From assembly GCA_964036045.1 (NCBI GenBank), contig OZ038380.1, positions 189,000,694 through 189,064,693 of the forward strand: a stretch of 64,000 nucleotides of DNA, given 5' to 3'. The notes below the pieces were generated by a model, which made no database searches, was not told the origin of the DNA, and saw nothing but the letters and a program-made list of their open reading frames with translations. Positions 12,101 through 24,100 of this stretch are shown one piece after another. Every line of letters begins with the position of its first letter. Positions within the stretch are counted from its first letter, which is position 1. Source of the stretch: Eutreptiella sp. 'Long Island Sound 2002' (taxonomy: Eukaryota > Euglenozoa > Euglenophyceae > Eutreptiales > Eutreptiaceae). The position numbers and the translations under genes are program-made.

Positions 12101-15100
12101 CAGCGGCTGAACAGCGCCGAAGAGGCCGTCGGGGCCAAGGACCGCGAGATTGAGAGGCTGGAGACCGCACACGCACAGCTCCAAAGCCAAGTGCAGACGC
12201 TGCAGACGGACAGCACCAGCGAGAAAGAGCTGCAGCAGCAGGTGCCCCGCCCCCCCCGGAGGGGGGGAGATCGAGGAGGGCAGCAGAATGTGACCTGTGG
12301 GTCCGATCCCCGTGACGCGGTCGCTATCCCCAAAGTTTGGGGTCCGGGGACACCTCCGGGCCGTCCTACGGGACTAAAGTCCGTGAAATTTCCCGCAGTG
12401 AAATTTACACCGCAAAATTGACTAGGCACGGACCCCCCCCCCCCCGTGCGGTGCCGCCGGAACACCTTTGTGCTCCCCCCGGGGTCCTGTGAGCCTTAAC
12501 ATCGCGCACCAAATCCAAATGCAAATGCCCCAGTCCCCCCATCCCCCCATCCCCACGCTACTGCCCGCCTGCGCAGCTCCATGCAGCCGCCTGCCTGCGC
12601 ATCACCCTGCGGCCCGCGTAGCTGCTTGCATGCCTGGATCCCTATTGTCACCCGTGTGCTCCGCTGATTGCTGTTGTCCACCTACTCAAGTCCTTATTGC
12701 TGCCCACGTAAACAGCACCCAACCACTGCCTGCGTGCCTGGCCCCCTCCTGCTGCTTGCATGTGTTGCTCCTTGCGGCTGCCCGCGTCTGGACTTCCTAG
12801 CCAGCGCCATGGTGCGTGGCTTCCTGCAAGTTGGTTTTCAATCCCTTCAAGTGAGCATGCGAGGGCGTCCGTACTATACCTTGCAGCTGACGCCAAGTAA
12901 AGACAATAGTATGATGTTTCGTTGGTTTTGGAGAAGGAAATAGAAAGGAGTCACTAGTAGGGATAGCATTTTTTTTGCTAACTTCATGCACACCCACGTG
13001 TGCAGCCCCCTCCTGCTGTACACGTGTGCATCTCCCTACCACAGCCCGCATGCGCAGCCCCCTCTGCTGCATGTGTGTGTGTTGCTGCCCACGTGCGCAG
13101 CTTCCATTCGCCATGTGCATGTCGTGCGAGTGGGGAATCTGTCCCTCCATCCTCATGCCCATGTGCGCAGGGGTGGTGTGCCCAGCCTTCCGCCATGCGC
13201 TGGTGTGCAACAACGGTGGGGACACCTTCCCCGTGCCCTCTGCTGGTGCGCAAGGGGGTGGGAATCCGTCCGTCTGCCCTTGTGCCGATGTGCATAGGGG
13301 TGGTGTGCCCGGCCCTCTGCCCTGTGCTGGTGTGCACAGGGGTGCGGCATCCGTCCCTGCGGCTTTTGTGGTGTGCACAGGGAGGGGGATTCCGCCCCTC
13401 TGCCCTGATACTCCGCCCCCCCCCCCCCTCCTCAGCACCCCGGAGGGATGTTCGGGCAAGGCGCGGCGCAGCCGTGGACCCGGTCATGCCTTGTGACCCC
13501 CCCCCCCCCTCCCCGCCCACAACGGCGAGGCAATGTGTGGGCGCATCAGGGGGTGGGAGGCCCGGCGCCCCTGGAACGGGCACGGGGGCGGGGTCGGGTA
13601 CCGGGTACCAGGAGTGCTTCGCAGTCCAAGCGGAGCATGACCCTGCGCTGCCAACAGCCCTGGGGGGGCCGAGGGCGTGAGCAGGGGATGGTCCATCGAG
13701 GGTCCAGGGAGTGCATCTCATATGGCATGGCCGGTGATGTGCACAGTGTCATCGGGGACTCCATCGCGCACCCTGCATGCCCCCTGCGAGCTTTTAGATC
13801 GGCCACCAATCCAAATCCATCCCCCCATCCCCCCATACCCCCATCCCTCCTCCCTAGGGCTTCTTTAGAATAATTAAAACCCAAGGGGGGGGGGGGGGGC
13901 CTTCCCCCAAACCCCCTCCCCCCCTCCCCAGACCAAAGTGACCATCGCGGGAAAAAACGAAATTTACAATAGGGAAAATCTGGTCAGGCCATTTTTGGTA
14001 CACCAAGTTTTGGATCCAAAACCCCCTCCCCCCCTCCCCCCCCCCTGCTCAAAAGAAGCCCTGCTCCTCCCTCATCATCTCCGCCTCCTCTCTTCCCCTG
14101 CCTCCTTCGGGCGTACTGCTGTGCCCCCACCCCCCCCTGCAGGCCCAGGCAGCCCTGGCCGCCAAAACCACCGAGGCCGAAGAACTGCAGCAGCAATGTC
14201 AGGTGCTGCAGACGGAGGTCCGGGCAACGGCCACGGAGAATCAGATGCTGCAGGTCCTCTGCTTTGCCGTGTGCCCGCCGGGCCCCGAGGGCCCCGCTGT
14301 GGGGTTTGCCGGCTCTGGGGGTCCTCCCGGCCCCCACTCAGACACCGCATCAGCCCATCGCTGCGCGCTGCCCTCTCGGCCTTTTACCGCCCCTCCTTCC
14401 CTCTGGCTGTCCCTCGCAACAAGGCTGTCTTTAAGAACTCTTTCTTCTTTGTCAAGGACAGCCCATAGTGACACCCCCGAGGGACCACCGGCTGCCAACC
14501 GCCAACCGCCAACCACCGCCCAACTGCCAACCGCCAACCGCCACCAACCGCCACCAACCGCCAACCATTGTTCAATACGGTTTCTGTGGTCATGTGTCTT
14601 GCCCATGTCTTGCCCCTCAAGCAGAGAGAGTCCCCGTGAACGTTCGTTTCTGTTGGGCGTTAAGAACCCTCATTTTTTTGTTTTTCCCTGAAGGACAGCC
14701 CTGCCTCTGGACCCGGGCTCACTGCCCCAGGGCATTGCTGCTCAAGTCAGCAGTGCCCAGCGAAGGGGCGTGGGGTCGGCGGTTACTGCGATGAATCGTT
14801 GGCCTGCCGCTGATCGAGAGACCGAAGCGGTGGAGCCCCAAGAGGGCGGTGTGTGTGGGGGGGAGGGGGGGGGCAGGCTTGGCATTGGGGCATCGCGTAG
14901 TGCACCCCCTCCAAAAGTCCTGCGGTGTGGCAGACGGGGCACGGCCCCAGCCCCCGTCCGCTCTCCGGTGTCTGACGCCGGTGGACTCACGATTCACATC
15001 ACTGTCTTTGTACGAGAACAGGCCGAGCAGGACCTTCTGGGGCGGAAAAGCTGCCCTCCCTGTTTTCTGGTGCCCAACGGGGGGCCAGCCCACGGTCTGC

Positions 15101-18100
15101 ACCCTCGCTTTCTGGTGGCTAAAATTTGGGCCGACGGGGAGGGGGTAGAGGGGGTAGAGGGGGGGGGCAAAGGTTTGGGGGTGTGACGTGTAGGGGGCTT
15201 GTGCTCTGTGTTGTGTTGGGGAAGGGTGGGGGCTGTGGGGAAGGCATACAGACACCGAACTGTGAGGGGGTGACGGCGTCATGCATTGAATGAGGGGGGG
15301 CTCTCATACATCTTTTGTGGAGTTGTGGGGCGGTGATGATCGGGTGCTGGGCCCTTGGGGTCTGGGATGAGGTGGGGGTGTACGGGGCGGTCGTTGAGGG
15401 GGCGCGGGGGGGGGGGGGGCTGCCGCAGTCGCAGCGGTCGCCCACAGAGGTAAGCTGCGCTGGGGCGTGCACACCGTCCCCTCCCCGTCCGGGCCGTCCC
15501 CAGGCCTTTGCTTAAGGGGTGGGGGGGGTTACCCAAGGGTCCCACAACCCCTTGCCTCATGCGTTTGCTCGCCCCCCAACCACCTGCAACCGCCCCTCCA
15601 ACCGCCAGTGACTGCCCCCAACCGGTTTGTGAGTCACCTGCAACCGCCATTGTAACTGCCCCTGGGACCTCCTGAACCCCCCCCCCCCATTAAACAAAGG
15701 CCTGGCCGTCCCCGTCCCATAGGCCACTGCGGGGGCGAAGGAGCAGGCGATTCAGGAGCTGGTGACGGCCAAGGCGCAGCTGCAGAGCCAACTGCAAAGT
15801 CTGCAGGCGTCGAGTGACACGGAGCACCAGCTACAGCGCCGACTGGAGGAGGTGTGTGTCTCTGGGGGCGTGTCCGTGGGGGTGTGGGCGCGTGTGTGGG
15901 CTCCCTCCCTCCCTCCCTCCCTCCCTCTCTCTCCCTCCTCGCTCGTTCGCGTCCTCTCTCTCTCGCGAGCGCGCGCGCGCTCTCTCTTTCCCTCCCTCCC
16001 TCCCTCCCTCCCTCCCTCCCTTCCTCCATCCATCCCCCCCCCCCTTCTCTCTCTTCTCGCCATGGCTGTGGGGGTTCGGTGTGGGTGGGAGGCGAAGTGC
16101 GCCCCTCGGGCGTGTCTGTCTGCGTCCATGTGCACCGCATGCCCACCGCACCCGTTGTGTCTCGCTCTCACGGCGGTGGTAGGCCCCAGAGTGCGGCTCT
16201 GGTGCCTTAGGCCTTTCACACGGACCAGTGTCTTTCTGTCCGCAGAACTGTGCGTTGCGCCGAGTGCTCTACATATCGCCTTTGCCGAGCCCCCGCCCCC
16301 CCCCGCCACCAGGGCTCAGCACCACTGGGTCCCCCCCCCCCCCACACCCTTCGAAGATTTTGGGCCAAGTTTTCTTCCGGGCCTTTGGCCAATCAAAAAT
16401 TTTCTCTGGCGCCTTTGGCGCTAATTGCTTTAGAGCAAAAACTTTTTCGGCGCCTTCGGCCCCTCTGCAAACTCAGCACCACAGGGAGTGGCAGGGGGGG
16501 TGTCCCCCCCCAGGGGGTGCCATAAGGACGCTCACCCCCTTTTTTTTTTTTACTATGGCATCCACTCTCTGATGTTTGGTGGCTACCCACCAACCGCCAT
16601 CGGTTGCACACCAACCGCCATCGGTTACCCACCAACCGCCATCGGTTACCCACCAACCGCCATCGGTTACCCACCAACCGCCATCGGTTACACACCAACC
16701 GCCATCGGTTACACACCAACCGCCATCGGTTACCCACCAACCGCCATCGGTTACACACCAACCGCCATCGGTTACCCACCGGCCGCCATCGTAGGGCGTA
16801 TTGAACACTCCGAGTTTTTTTTTCCATTATGGCACCCCCTGCCCATCCCCCCCCCCCCCAAAAGGAGCCCTGCCAGCCACACAACCCCGAAACACTTTCG
16901 TCCGCAGCACTGTGTTGCCGGTCCCCATCGTACCCACGTGCCGCTCCTCAAGCGCACCATCCCAATCGGCGTACGGACCATCGGGCCGTGGCACCTACCG
17001 CCCCTTCTGCCCTCCAGGCCCAAGCAGCCCTCGCGGCCAAAGGCACTGAAGTGGAGCTTCTGCAGCAGCAGTGCCAGAGCGCCGAGAAGGACGTCGAGGC
17101 AAAGGCCCAGGAGAACCAAAGCTTGCAGGTGACGGGCTGCAGGCGCCTCCCGCTCCTGCCTCCCGAGCAAAGTGCCCGGGCCGAACCGTTTGGCACCGGG
17201 GCAAGGGTTGGCAGGGCTGTGGGGTTCGTGGGGGATGCATGACCCCAGGGGCATGGCCGGTCGGTGCATGATGCATGACCCGAGCGAAAGCCTTCGAGGT
17301 ACCCATGGGGCCGGATTTCTGTGACAATTCGCCGTTTCAAATGCTTCGTTTGTCATGTTGAGCATCGCGATTGTACAATGCGGTCCCATTTTCTATGTGC
17401 TCGCTGCAATGTGGTCCTTTGGTGTTCCGGTTGCTGTGTGTTCCTGTGTCACACCCGCCAGTCTGTCCCCAAATTAGACAGTCGTCTTGCCTTTTGGCCT
17501 CATGAGGGCCAGATGTTCATGTCAAATGACGGAATTATCCTATGAAAAGTCAGTAAGATAGATCTGCACCGGGGCGCCACGAAAATCCCTCCGGACCATA
17601 AGATAAATCTGGAGTGCGGATTTATCTTACTGACTTTTCATAAGATAATTCCCGCGCCAGATGTATCTTGTAGGCCGATTTCATAAGATACATTTCATAA
17701 GATTAATCCCGCGCGCAGATGTATCATCTGAAATCGGCCCATAAGATCTAATCGGGAAGTTGTCTGCCTTGGCTGGGAATTGGATGCCCAAGTGGGCGCC
17801 AAGTACAGTGGTAGATGGGCCGCGGTATGGGCTGACGTAGACAACATTCTGAAGATTGTGATCTTGGGGAACTAAGCGGAAGCCGCTTTCTGTGTTTGTC
17901 CAGCTCAGAGGTATTCCGTGATACCACGGTACACCGACTCTTTGTAGTGTCTCCAACCACTCCTTTTGGTTGCAGCCGGGCAGGACACCCTCCAGAAAGC
18001 AGCCTGACAGAGGGTGCTCATCAATCATATGTTTCCTTTTGTTTCAATGGCGTTGTCCCTGTGTAATTGGCATCAACTTGTATGGAGGCGGTTAACGCAT

Positions 18101-21100
18101 GCTTTTGATTTGGATTTGAGGCTTGGGCAATTAGTAGGGCAGGTTTCAAGGAGGGATGGCTTTCAACCCTTTCCCTCCATTTCCCCCCGTCCCCCCCCCC
18201 TTTCCCCCTTTCCCCCTTTCCCCCTTTCCCCCACCCCCATTCCCCCCATTTTGTCCCTTTTGCCCATTTTCCCATGTTTCCTCGGACACCCAGGGATTTG
18301 GGGGCCCTCAGCTATCCTGGAGGTTTGCCAGAGGCATAGCCAGTATGTGCCCGGTGCATGCCTGCAGGTGCTCCATGCAATTATACGTCCTGCATCCTCA
18401 GGCAGCTGCAGGGGTGCACTTGCAGGCACTCCAGGAGTTGGAGGCAGCAAAGGCGCAGCTGCAGAGCCAAGTGCAGACACTGCAAGCTCAAGCCGTGCAG
18501 GTGCCCCAGCACCCGGTGCTGCCCAGTGCCCTGCCCAACACGCAAGCCCTGGAGCAGTCGGTCACGCAGCTGAAAGAAGAGGTACACCACTTTGCTGGCG
18601 GGTGGTGGTCTCTGGCAATCAGCGGTGGCCAGCCGGTGGTGTTGCGGTTGGCGCCGGGTTGCGGTGGGCCGTGACGGTCGTAGGCACCGGGTGGTGGTTT
18701 GGTTCCCTGATTGCATCGTTGTGTCATTACTGGGGTGTCATGTCATGTTGCAGTGCGGCGTTTCCTGTTGTGTTGTGCTTAGCGGTGCTTTGCTGTGCCA
18801 TGCTGTACTGTGCTGTGTACTGTGCTGTGCTGTGCTTTGCAGCAGCAGCACATTTGCACTCGCAAGTGCGTTCCAGTGCTGACCACTGATAAGTGCCCAG
18901 CAATGGAAGATGTTGTGGTTAATGCTTGGCAGGTGGGCACCCTACACTCCCCCATGCCCCCACACCCCTTGCACACCCCCATGCCCCCACACCCCTTGCA
19001 CACCCCCATGCCCCCACACCCCTTGCACACCCCCATGCCCCCACACCCCTTGCACACCCCCATGCCCCCACACCCCTTGCACACCCCCATGCCCCCACAC
19101 CCCTTGCACACCCCCATGCCCCCACACCCCTTGCACACCCCCATGCCCCCACACCCCTTGCACACCCCCATGCCCCCACACCCCTTGCACACCCCCATGC
19201 CCCCACACCCCTTGCACACCCCCATGCCCCCACACCCCTTGCACACCCCCATGCCCCCACACCCCTTGCACACCCCCATGCCCCCACACCCCTTGCACAC
19301 CCCCATGCCCCCACACCCCTTGCACACCCCCATGCCCCCACACCCCTTGCACACCCCCATGCCCCCACACCCCTTGCACACCCCCATGCCCCCACACCCG
19401 TTGCACACCCCCATGCCCCCACACCCCTTGCACACCCCCATGCCCCCACACCCCTTGCACACCCCCATGCCCCCACACCCCCTTGCACACCCTCATGCTC
19501 CCACACCCCTTGCACACCCCCATGCTCCCACACCCCTTGCACACCCCCATGCCCCCACACCCCTTGCACACCCCCATGCCCCCACACCCCTTGCACACCC
19601 CCATGCCCCCACACCCCTTGCACACCCCCATGCCCCCACACCCCTTGCACACCCCCATGCCCCCACACCCCTTGCACACCCCCATGCCCCCACACCCCTT
19701 GCACACCCCCATGCTCCCACACCCCTTGCACACCCTCATGCCCCCACACCCCTTGCACACCCCCATGCCCCCACACCCCTTGCACACCCCCATGCTCCCA
19801 CACCCCTTGCACACCCTCATGCCCCCACACCCCTTGCACACCCCCATGCCCCCACACCCCTTGCACACCCCCATGCCCCCACACCCCTTGCACACCCCCA
19901 TGCCCCCACACCCCTTGCACACCCCCATGCCCCCACACCCCTTGCACACCCCCATGCCCCCACACCCCTTGCACACCCCCATGCCCCCACACCCGTTGCA
20001 CACCCCCATGCCCCCACACCCCTTGCACACCCCCATGCCCCCACACCCCTTGCACACCCCCATGCCCCCACACCCCTTGCACACCCCCATGCCCCCACAC
20101 CCCTTGCACACCCCCATGCCCCCACACCCCTTGCACACCCCCATGCCCCCACACCCCCTTGCACACCCCCATGCCCCCACACCCCTTGCACACCCCCATG
20201 CCCCCACACCCCTTGCACACCCGCATGCCCCCCCACCCCTTGCACACCCCCATGCCCCCACACCCCTTGCACACCCCCATGCCCCCACACCCCTTGCACA
20301 CCCCCATGCCCCCACACCCCTTGCACACCCCCATGCCCCCACACCCCTTGCACACCCCCATGCCCCCACACCCCTTGCACACCCTCATGCTGCGATATTT
20401 GGCTCTCAGTTGGACGCCATGCACAAGGCCGTGCGCCAGAAGGATGAGGAGGTGCAGGACATCCGGACCCTCATGGCCTCCAAAGATGCGCAGCTTGGGA
20501 CCCTCGGCTCCAACACGGAGAAGCTGCAGCAGGAGATCGCGGGGCTGCAGGCTCAACTTGCAGATGCACAGCTGACGGTATTGGTGCGGTGGCGTGGGGG
20601 TCGCTCCGTAAGGCCAAGGCCCTGTTCAGTCCTGCCCCCTCAGGGTAGGCGGGGCAGGTTACGCCTAAATGAATGAAGGGGGTCTCGAGGAGGGGCGAGG
20701 CACTCTGAGGGATGGGGCACCAGGCGCCTGCCGGACCCGGTCCTTGCCCCCCCCCCCCCCTGCAAAAAAAATCTGCCGCAGAATGCACACACCCGCAGAT
20801 GTGTATGCGGGTCGCGTATCCGAATGCTTGTCTCCGTGTTGCCGTCCTTTGGGACCCCCCTGCCCATGCTGTGGGCTTGGGGTCCGGAACTAAACTGAAC
20901 TTAGCCCCAGTGCTATGCACAATTTGTATCACGGTGCACAGTTCGTAGGAACCGTGCGCAGTTTGCAGGCAGTGGGCACAATTGGTAGACACTGGGGACA
21001 ATTTGTAGGCCCCAAGCACAGGGTATGTGAACTGTGCACAGATTGTAAACATCATGCTCTGTTTGTAGGCACTATGCACCGCACCCCGACCTGTGGTGCT

Positions 21101-24100
21101 GCACGGCGGTGGGATCAATAGGCCGTAGGCGGCTGCGGTGTGACAAGAGCAATGATGAGCGGCCTCAGGTGGGAATTCTGTAGTTTGTAGACACAAAGTG
21201 CAAATATTCAGGAAGGGGCAGCCTGATAACTAAACCGCAAAGTCGTGTGACAAGCAGCTTTGCACTGGCACTGCACCACTGCTGCACGCTCAAGATCATG
21301 CCCATCTTCTACAACGAATCCGTGCATGCGCATACAGACCCCGTACCCGTATCCATGCAGATTTCTACAGCCCTCATCTGCCAAGTATTTCGAAAGACAT
21401 GGCCCCCACCCCAATTCAATTGAGGCCACTGGCCCCACACCAAACCATTGGACGTTGAACACATGAATCATCTGGCGTTCATGGGTGTTGCTGTCGGTGC
21501 TTCCTTTTGAAGGGGCGGACCGATGGTGATGACTGCCTCATTTTGTGCCTCCCTTGTTCTCTAAGGTCCCTGCAGGGCGGCAGCCCCAGCCCCAGGCCCC
21601 CCCCCCTCTCCCCCCGCTCCTGCATCGCGCAGAAAGTGCCAAACACATGCCCTTGATGCATCCTTTGCAAAGAAGGCAGTTCAAAGCCCCCCCCCCCCCC
21701 CGCTAACCCCCTCACACGGGGATAAGGTCCATCGAGAGCCTGGCGAGTGCATCTTATATGGCATGGCCGGCTGATATACAGCGTCGTTGGGGACGCCATC
21801 GCGCACCTATGAGCCTTAAGATCGGCCTCCAAATCCAGTTCCAAATCCGAATCCCGAACCCCATACCCCTTACCCCCTACCCCCGGTCCAGTACTGTAGC
21901 CGGGCAGGGCGAGGGGTGTTCCATAAAGGCTGGTGGGGTGTTCCATAAAGGCTGGTGGGGTGTTCCATAAAGGCTGGTGGGGTACTGTGTAGCACACCCG
22001 GTGTGCAGTGCTGTGGGGGAGGGGGGGGTAAAGGCTGGTGGGGTACCGTGTAGCCCACCCAGTGTGCAGTGCTGTGGGGGCCGGTGGTGGTGGTGCACCC
22101 CATGTGCGGTGCTGCGATGGTGATGCGGCCGGTGCGCAGCAGCTCCCTTGTCGATGGGCCCTGCCTTGCACCAGGGATCGCACACCGTGTTGGCAATGGA
22201 CCTGTCCTCTCTCCCTCAGCGTCCGCAGCCCCCTCTTGCCTCACAGTCGACGGCTGCATTGGAGGCAGAGAACGCAGCCCTCAAGACCAGCGCAGAATCG
22301 TTGAAGACGGAAATGGATCAGATGCGGCAGGTGCACTGCCCCCCCCCGCCCTTCCCCCCCTTCCACAAGTGAACAAAGAGGCACAGGCTCTGGGGTGTGG
22401 GATCACCACTGGCACATGAGTACTGAGCCGCACGCAATACTGCGGTGCTCTGCATGACCTCCGCAGTGCAAACGCTGACAGTCCGAAGATCAGGGTCTGT
22501 GGCCCCCACGACAGGAGGGCCCCTCGTCCTCTTTGCCGTGCGCTCACGGGCGCCTATTCTTTGGGCAGCGCAATCCTCATTCCGCTCTTTGTGGACCCTA
22601 TTCTTCGACAGAAACCGTTTGGGGCATCATGGCACTGCCGTTGATGCGTGCGTCTCAGCGATGATGCAGCTCTCCCAGAACCAGAACCACAACTTGGACC
22701 CCCCCCCCCCCGTGGACCCAGATTTTGCCGTGGCAAAAAATGAAATTTACCGAAGGGAGAATTGATTTGGGTTTTTGGGTTCTGGACCCCCCTCTCCCCC
22801 ATTCTCTTTCTCATACATGCTTCCTACCCCCCCCTCTCCTCTCATCTAATACATGCTTGGCCGGGGCAAACTCACTTCTAGGAGATTATGGGTTGCATTC
22901 CACACACACACAGATGCAGTGAACCTGTGCACATTTACAACGCCAAGCACCTGCAGTCTTGCTGGATGCAAAGGTGATGCTGGCTGCGCTTAGCTCTGCC
23001 CCTCTGGCCACTGCCTCTGAAGTATATTCGCACAGTGTGAGTGAGCGGCCTGCACACTGCATTGCGCATTCATCACCAGACTGCAGCAGAGGCCACAGCT
23101 GCACTAGAGGCTGATAACAACCGCCTGAAGTCCGAAGTTGCGACGCTGCAAGTGATTTCTGCAGACATGACGGTGTGTATGTGTACACATTCCGTGTTTG
23201 CGTCGGTGGATGTGGGAAGGTGGGTCTTTCTCCCTCCCTCCCTCCCTCCCTCCCTCCCTCCCTCCCTCCCTCCCTCCTTCCCTCCCTCTTTCTCTGGGGT
23301 GCCTTTCCTATGGCGCCTGTGGCATGCCCTGCAGTGCGCCCTGTGGCATACTATTTGGTTACCCCCCCCTGTCCAACGAATGCGTTGTCCAATGAAGGTA
23401 GGAATTTGGGAATTTATTAGGTAATTAGGTAGTAGTAATTAGTAATTGAGGTTTCAGGCTTAAGGATTGGGGGACTGAGGCGCTGTTGTGGTGCATCTTG
23501 CAGTAATTGTGGGCAAATTGTGCAATGGTGAGTATGTCCGACTTTTCAGGATGAAGCGGGACCACAACAAGGAATTCTGCTCTGAAAAGTGCTAATTCGA
23601 GGCCCCCATTGCATTGTGCTTTGAATGGGCTGGGTATCTTGTGCTTAGACTGGAGTTTCACAAAAGTGTTGCACGCACCGAACGGTCCAGAGCCTGGTAT
23701 AAATGTTCTATTCTCTGCATCTCAGAATCTTTTTAGGTTTGGGGATTGAGGGCACTGCTACCCCCCCTTGAAAATGGCTGAAGTAAACTTGGGACACCTG
23801 ACCTTCGTGGAATTTGTAACGGGCCAGCACCTCGACCTCTTCGTGGAAGCCCGTGGGAAAGAGGAGAATGTCCAACAAAGACTCCTGTTCGGACCGCATT
23901 TTTTGAGGGCTTATTGTTCGCTGGACCCGGGGTGGGGGGGGGGTTAATGTCCCAGGACAGGGGAAATATAGTGGTGCATACAAATTGGCCCAGTTTATGT
24001 AATCTATGACCCTGTTTACCATCTTTTTCATATTTGTTTAGTCTTTTCTCCATTTTGAGCCTCTCCCCTTCACAAATGGTGCATTTGTTGCCCATCCCCA

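Larger units (their letters stand above)
12490..14142 (+). other. Intron with degenerate repeats
   Basis: 12560-13400 is a degenerate series of GTGCGCAGC and GTGTGCACAGGGG blocks about 40-50 bases apart. 13688-13825 and 13857-14061 are dispersed elements listed separately. Minus-strand open frames here (such as 12797-13459) follow the repeats and show no splice pattern. Confidence 0.5.
20578..22219 (+). other. Intron with two repeat blocks
   Basis: It contains a degenerate 20-bp array (20907-21080), an ATATGGCATGGCCGG element (21719-21855) and three tandem GGGGTGTTCCATAAAGGCTG units (21910-21980). Confidence 0.55.

Noticed and set aside
12797-13721. Minus-strand ORFs of 220-245 codons
   Set aside because: His/Pro/Ala-rich shadows of degenerate GTGTGCACAGGGG repeats; no splice pattern.
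18910-20676. Open frames of 475-588 codons on both strands
   Set aside because: They are produced by the 27-bp period, which leaves all frames open. The real coding part is only the exon at 20410-20577.
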